The translations under genes and the position numbers were made by a program. From positions 40,890,341 through 40,954,340 of the forward strand of contig CAMTDV010000012.1 of the NCBI GenBank assembly GCA_947069175.1: a DNA stretch of 64,000 nt, read 5' to 3'. The notes beneath the pieces are model-generated. The model searched no databases, was not told the DNA's origin, and was given only the letters and a program-made list of their open reading frames with translations. Position 1 is the first letter of the stretch; every line of letters starts with the position of its first letter. The stretch comes from Scalesia atractyloides. Its lineage: Eukaryota > Streptophyta > Magnoliopsida > Asterales > Asteraceae. This document shows, in pieces, positions 59,144 through 64,000 of this stretch.

Positions 59144-59996
59144 AAAAAATAGGAGGAAATAGGGTGTGACTTGCATGTGCTTAATCTTTTTATTCTCTTT
59201 GACAAAATTACACTTCCCACTTGATTTCTTTGGGACACTTGTCACTCTATGGTGACTTCTTACACTTCTTATTTTTATACTCCTTTGTAGAATAACTTGA
59301 GTCTATATATATATACACACACACATAGGGTTAGGGTAAAATAGAAATTTATATGCGTTGTGAGAACTTAGGATTACGAAAGGTTTTTTCAATTTTTTAC
59401 CAAAAACCCTAAAAACTCAACTTTAAAAAAACTAGTTTTTTTTTCATTTACGGCAGCTGTAAATGCTGTAAAATGATGTCATGTTTATGTCATCACATTT
59501 TACAGCTGCTGCAAGGGGACGAAAAACACCATTTCGAATTTTTTTACGGCGGTCTTTTTAAACATTTTAATCTAGGGGTGTGAAAAATGGGGGCAAAACT
59601 CGCACAGGAAGGCCAAGTTCTCTAAGTTCTTACTAACTCAGAGTGGTTTTCCTATGATCTTGATCATATATATTAGGGAAAAGTTTAAACCACGAGAACT
59701 TGGTCCAAAACAATTCAAATTCAAATTTTACACTTATCATTATTATTCGAATACAATGTTAGAAATTTAATTTACACGTTTAAATTTACGTGAATTCGTA
59801 AATAAAGAAAATTTACACGTGTAAAGATCTAATAAAGGTGATTTTGAGAGGAAAATGAACTATTTATTGTTGTAAATTCTTTTTTAGATGTTGTATTTTA
59901 ATTACAATAGGTTTTGTATTAAAAAAATTGGTTTTGATTGGGTTTTTCATCTGTTCTCACGGTTCTCGCAATATTTAGCGTTCTCAAGATAACTCT

Positions 59997-59998
<2 letters not shown>
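59144..59998. other. AT-rich spacer with a short palindrome, no gene seen
   Basis: About 59455-59515 can form a hairpin (GCTGTAAAATGATG ... CACATTTTACAGC). The text AGGGTTAGGGTAAAATAGAAA at about 59326 and GTTCTCAAGATAACTCTCC near 59980 resemble ends of a common plant non-autonomous repeat, but I could not define inverted repeats or a target duplication. Confidence 0.4.
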
Positions 59999-60029
<31 letters not shown>

Positions 60030-60210
60030 TAATATAGATTAAAATAATATGAACTAATATAACATAATGTAATGTAATATAAGTTAACATAACATAACGT
60101 AATGCAATATAATATAATATAACATAATACAATGTAATGTAATGTTGTGTGATGTAATGCAATATGATATACTGTAATGTAATATGATGTAATGCCATAT
60201 AATTTATTAT
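59999..60210. repeat. TA microsatellite followed by TAATG-like low-complexity repeat
   Basis: TA dinucleotides to about 60027, then irregular repeats of TAATG/TAATA/AACATA units to about 60210. No coding meaning. Confidence 0.85.
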
Positions 60211-60328
60211 ATTCTAAATATAGTTATAAAAATTTGTTCTTAACTGCTAGCATATCCCTCTCCATTTCTGTAATCCCCTTTCCAAATCTCTTTCTTGACA
60301 ACTTCTTATTGTTGATTGATATACGATT

Positions 60329-60604
60329 GTGATGTTGAAGAGGGATTGTTCTAAGAGAGGTAAAACCTTTGTCATACAAAATGCAATTAAAGTTATGGTT
60401 GTCGACAACAACAAGGGGTTACTTGCTTATGTAGGAGACTCTCTTAAGTCTCATTCGTTTGAAGGTAACTATTTCATAACCTTTGCTTGTTTATGTAGGA
60501 GACTCTCTTTAAGTCTCATTCGGTTGATCTGGCTAAGCTTTTTTATGCTACCTTTTTTGCTTCGTTATTTTTCTCTGTTATGCTATTATAAGTTTGTAAC
60601 TTAG
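60329..60604 (+). other. Unrecognised 91-codon open frame with a direct repeat
   Basis: Starts M-L-K-R-D-C-S-K-R-G-K and is GC-richer than its surroundings. The segment TATGTAGGAGACTCTCTTAAG and its context at about 60428-60466 recurs at about 60489-60527, once with an extra T. There is no domain I recognise and no other exon evident. It may be an exon fragment captured by a transposon or chance. Confidence 0.25.
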
Positions 60605-62941
60605 CCAACTACCCAAATTAATATTTACAGGCTTTTGATATATATGAAGCAAAAATTATCAACGATTATTAATTTTTTTTAAGTATTACCTAACACACCC
60701 CCCTCACCCAAATCTATGGCCATATAATTTACTTAAAATTCATATTTTTATAAATTTGTTTCTCACTTTTAAAACCTCATATATCACATTCCTCACATTT
60801 ATCATACTCAATTAAATAATAATTCTATTTTTTTTTACTATTTTTCTCTTTATTCCACTCACATTCACTAATAATAAAGTATATTAAAAAAAGATGTCGG
60901 AGAAGAAATAAGTTATGTAGATTGGTTTGTTGTCTCATAAAAATACGACGAATAAGGATGGGGAAGAGATTTAAAGGTTATTATTATATATATAAGTTAT
61001 GAAATTTTTTATCTACAGTGATTTTGTCCTTTTTTATTTTTATCTTTTATGGATTTTTTATCTCTCGTTTTCCTTTTCTAATTTTTTGTTTTTCTTTTTC
61101 TTTTTAAATTTCAATCGAATCTGGTGTTGTACATGTAACAAAACGAACAATCTAATACTGATCGAACAACGTCAGTTTCGAAATTGATATTCGTTTTTAT
61201 TGTTTCGATCGATGTAAACACATCTCAGTATTTTTTTGGTCGTATCATGATTTTTTTTGTTTCTCTTTCAGTAAGTGTTAGTATATTAATGACCGCACGG
61301 ATATCAAACGAAAACCTGTCATTAACGTTATTTTTATTATTACGTTTATGTTTCTATTAAAAATTGGGTCGCTCCGTCATAGATCGCGTGTGTAACCCAC
61401 TGGTTTAAGTAATTAACTCATATTTGAGTGGTATATGTAAGTATGATACAAGATAAAATCTTCTACTTTTTATTTTATGTTTTGAGCACAAATGTTTTGA
61501 TTTTTACACAACCACTCCCCCTCAAATTTTGTTAGTTTTATCTTCTTAGTGTTTTGATCACCAAAATTTTTTTATTTACACTTTAGCCACCTAAAACCTA
61601 TTTTTTATTTTATTTTTGTAAACCAAATAGGAAATTAATTAATTATGAATATGAATTTTACACTCAAATACCTATTTTTGTGTGTTATATATTTCTATAT
61701 TTTTTAGTTTTTGTATACTGTAGTTTTATCTGATTTTTTTATTAAATTTGTTTATTAATTGTAGCAAATTTGGATGTGTTACGGTTTTCTATGTAACTTT
61801 TTAGTGTTTTGCGAATATAGCATCTAAAGTGTTTTTGTCTACATTTCATTACGAGTCTTTTTTATCTAATCGTTTTAATTGAATTTAATTTACAACATGT
61901 TGTACCGCCACAACGCGTGGGATATTCTACCAGTATATATTAAAACACATCATAAGCAACAATACATGAAAACCTCTTAATTTTAAATTTATTTATTAGA
62001 ATATCATTCACAATTATATAATTAGCTTTTCTTTTATGGCAACTTGATAATTTCGTCATTTTTAGTAGGATTTCTATAAATTCCACACGACACCTTATTT
62101 TTTTATGTTTTGACCACACAATTTTGGTTCTTACACTTTTGTCCTCTCAATTTTGTTCGTTTTTTAATACCAATTTACATTCTTATCCCCCGAATTTTAA
62201 TAAATTAATTAAACGTCCCCCGAACACTAATAAAGAATTTTTTCCCTTTTAAATCGTTTTACACCATAATCCCCAAACTTTAATAAAGTTAGTGCTTTAA
62301 ATTTCAAACATATTTTCCGTTACGATGTCATATTTTTTACATGTTTCATCTTTTTATATATAGTTTCAAATAATATTAACGGTGCACATGAGTTATTTCT
62401 ATCTACGTGTCGACATTCATTTACGTAACGGTGTTTTTTAACTAGCCATTTGTTTAGATGCTTTTATAGTGTTTGATTTTTTTTAAACCATCTGGCACTC
62501 ATGTAAAAAATATACCATTGTTACGTTTTTTTATCTATGTTTAAAGCGATCAATTACAACACATTATACCATATATTAAAAAGCAACCTTTGGGTAATTG
62601 TTTTTTCGAAAGAAGTGATGCTAACGCTAAAGAGTCTTAGTTGCCGGGGGATGTTAATGGTGGGAAGCGGTAGCATCACTGAATTTAGTTATGGGTTTTA
62701 TAAATAGTTTATGTTATTGTACTAAGAATTTCTAAATGAAACATAAACCGTTACCAAATACCAGGTTCTTTATTATTTTAATTGTTTTTGCTTTCAAACT
62801 TAGTTGGTTCCCCGTCACAACACGTAGATGGGAACAACCTAATTATATATATTTGCCATTTTTACTCAAATATAAGAATGAGGCATGAGATGTGGATGGG
62901 ATATGAATGCTCTAAGTATTTGCTAAAGATGCAATATCTTA
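60605..62941. other. AT-rich intergenic DNA, no gene seen
   Basis: Very T-rich. Short frames are Phe/Leu-rich by base composition. I see no domain, RNA or defined transposon. CGCCACAACGCGTGGGATATTCTACCAGTA-like text around 61908-61935 (given in part) resembles a common plant repeat end, but I cannot place its boundaries. Confidence 0.4.
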
Positions 62942-62944
62942 TTA

Positions 62945-63257
62945 GAGCATTCACAATAGCTTCACTTTATCTATCTCTAATTTTAAAATTTAAGATAAAT
63001 TTCTAAAAATTATATTTTTTCACTCAACATCATAACCATTACATATACATTTATAATTTGAAAAATTGGTACGGTATATTTTTATATCATTGTGAGTATA
63101 TAAAAATAAGAATATAATAAAATATTTGTTTGTAAGTAAGATAAAATAAAAATGATAAATGAGATGTGTAAGGATTTTAAAAATGAGAGATAGATTTCAA
63201 AAATAAATTTTTTAATTAAATTGTATAATAGAATATGAGAAGCTGTTGTGAATGCTC
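62945..63257. mobile_element. Tourist-like (PIF/Harbinger) MITE, 313 bp
   Basis: Terminal inverted repeats GAGCATTCACAATAGCTT (62945) and AAGCTGTTGTGAATGCTC (to 63257), with inner matches (ATCTATCTCTAATTTTAA against AAAATGAGAGATAGAT), are flanked by TTA on both sides (62942-62944, 63258-63260). A 3-bp TTA/TAA target duplication is the hallmark of PIF/Harbinger elements. The AT-rich interior has no coding capacity. Confidence 0.85.
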
Positions 63258-63809
63258 TTAGCAATTATTGTTTTATCAATTCAAAACCGGATAGTCTTTT
63301 AAATAATCTGATAATTTAAAAAGACAAAATTGCAAATTCCGATTGGGTACATCACGTAACAGTACGGAAATCGTGGGTATCTGGGTGAATTAGGAAACTA
63401 AACCACCTCCAAGGCAAACATTTTAAAAATCAATAAATTATGTAATTTACACTTTTAGCCCTTTGACTAAGAAAAATAATTACTTTTAGTCTTTTAGCTA
63501 TGTAAAGTTTGAAATTTATTTTTAACTATGTAAAGTTTACTTTTTAGCCTTTAAACGAGAATAATATATATATATATATATATATATATGATCCTTATAG
63601 TAAACTAGTTGTAAAAGTCGGGTCAAATTCAATCAAGTGAGCCAATTTGGATTTTTATCAAGTGAAGCCTGAGTTTAAGATTTCAGTATGATTTTAATTT
63701 CGAGTCAAGCTAGCTCAATTTAAAGTTGGAGTTGAGTTGAACTAGCCTTTGGTCAACATGTTAACATCCTTTACTGGATAGTAAAACAATATTTTTGACA
63801 CCCAACTAG

Positions 63810-63866
<57 letters not shown>

Positions 63867-64000
63867 TGTGTAAAAATTATGTTTTATCTAATATTTTTCA
63901 GAGCTTTTGCATAAAACATATTTAAAAGACTTTTAAATAAAAATCATAAAAAGTTAAAAATAAACATATTTTTTTTATTTGAACGACTTCTAAATGTTTG
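63258..64000. other. AT-rich intergenic DNA with TA microsatellites
   Basis: TA runs at about 63564-63589 and 63815-63863. No gene, RNA or transposon end recognised in the rest. Confidence 0.6.

Overview
The window reads as nuclear DNA of a flowering plant. Evidence: intron-rich genes with GT/AG splice sites, Ty3/gypsy and Ty1/copia LTR retrotransposons, an RTE-clade LINE, MITEs, and an ARGONAUTE1 (AGO1) gene carrying a miR168 site. LTRs starting TGTCACACCCC and Mutator-like ends of the GAGTTAACTGCC type make Asteraceae my best guess; that is recalled family resemblance, not a search result.

The only genuine protein-coding genes I can support are two copies of AGO1, both on the minus strand. 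They lie in a near-identical 12.0 kb direct duplication: copy 1 at 9617-21610, copy 2 at 29244-41242. Copy 2 (33910-39463) reconstructs into 20 coding exons totalling 3045 nt, giving 1014 residues with the slicer residues D729/E770/D815/H955 intact. Copy 1 (14277-19828) has the same exons but lacks one base in exon 2, which shifts the frame at about codon 275 and gives a premature stop in exon 4. Both copies keep the miR168 site, a spliced 5' leader with a three-codon upstream ORF, and an almost perfect 220-bp-armed hairpin inside intron 12.

Layout. 1-6280: Tekay/Del-like gypsy sequence in which one LTR (3343-5722) is shared by two internal regions. 7060-8860: decayed RTE-type LINE. 9277-11386: solo LTR with a 5-bp target duplication. 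11390-21610: rest of duplication copy 1 with disrupted AGO1. 21611-29247: a gypsy element truncated inside integrase, whose 2.4 kb LTR holds three evenly spaced tRNA-like modules in its transcribed leader and a fourth on the opposite strand. 29244-41242: duplication copy 2 with intact AGO1. 41243-47750: nested, decayed LTR fragments with internal tandem repeats. 47793-49067: Mutator-like long-TIR element with a target duplication. 50740-50871: CACTA-like terminus. 51540-57704: copia element with very similar LTRs but a wrecked interior. 58237-59143: TIR-flanked minisatellite. 59300-64000: AT-rich DNA with microsatellites and a Tourist-like MITE (62945-63257).

The breakpoints suggest how AGO1 was duplicated. 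Copy 1 joins a gypsy integrase at 21610/21611, and that gypsy's outer LTR end sits exactly at the start of copy 2, inside the LTR that is intact in copy 1. This fits an unequal exchange between two haplotypes, only one of which carried the gypsy insertion. All intron/exon limits come from reading splice sites and from homology to AGO1; no transcript data were available.
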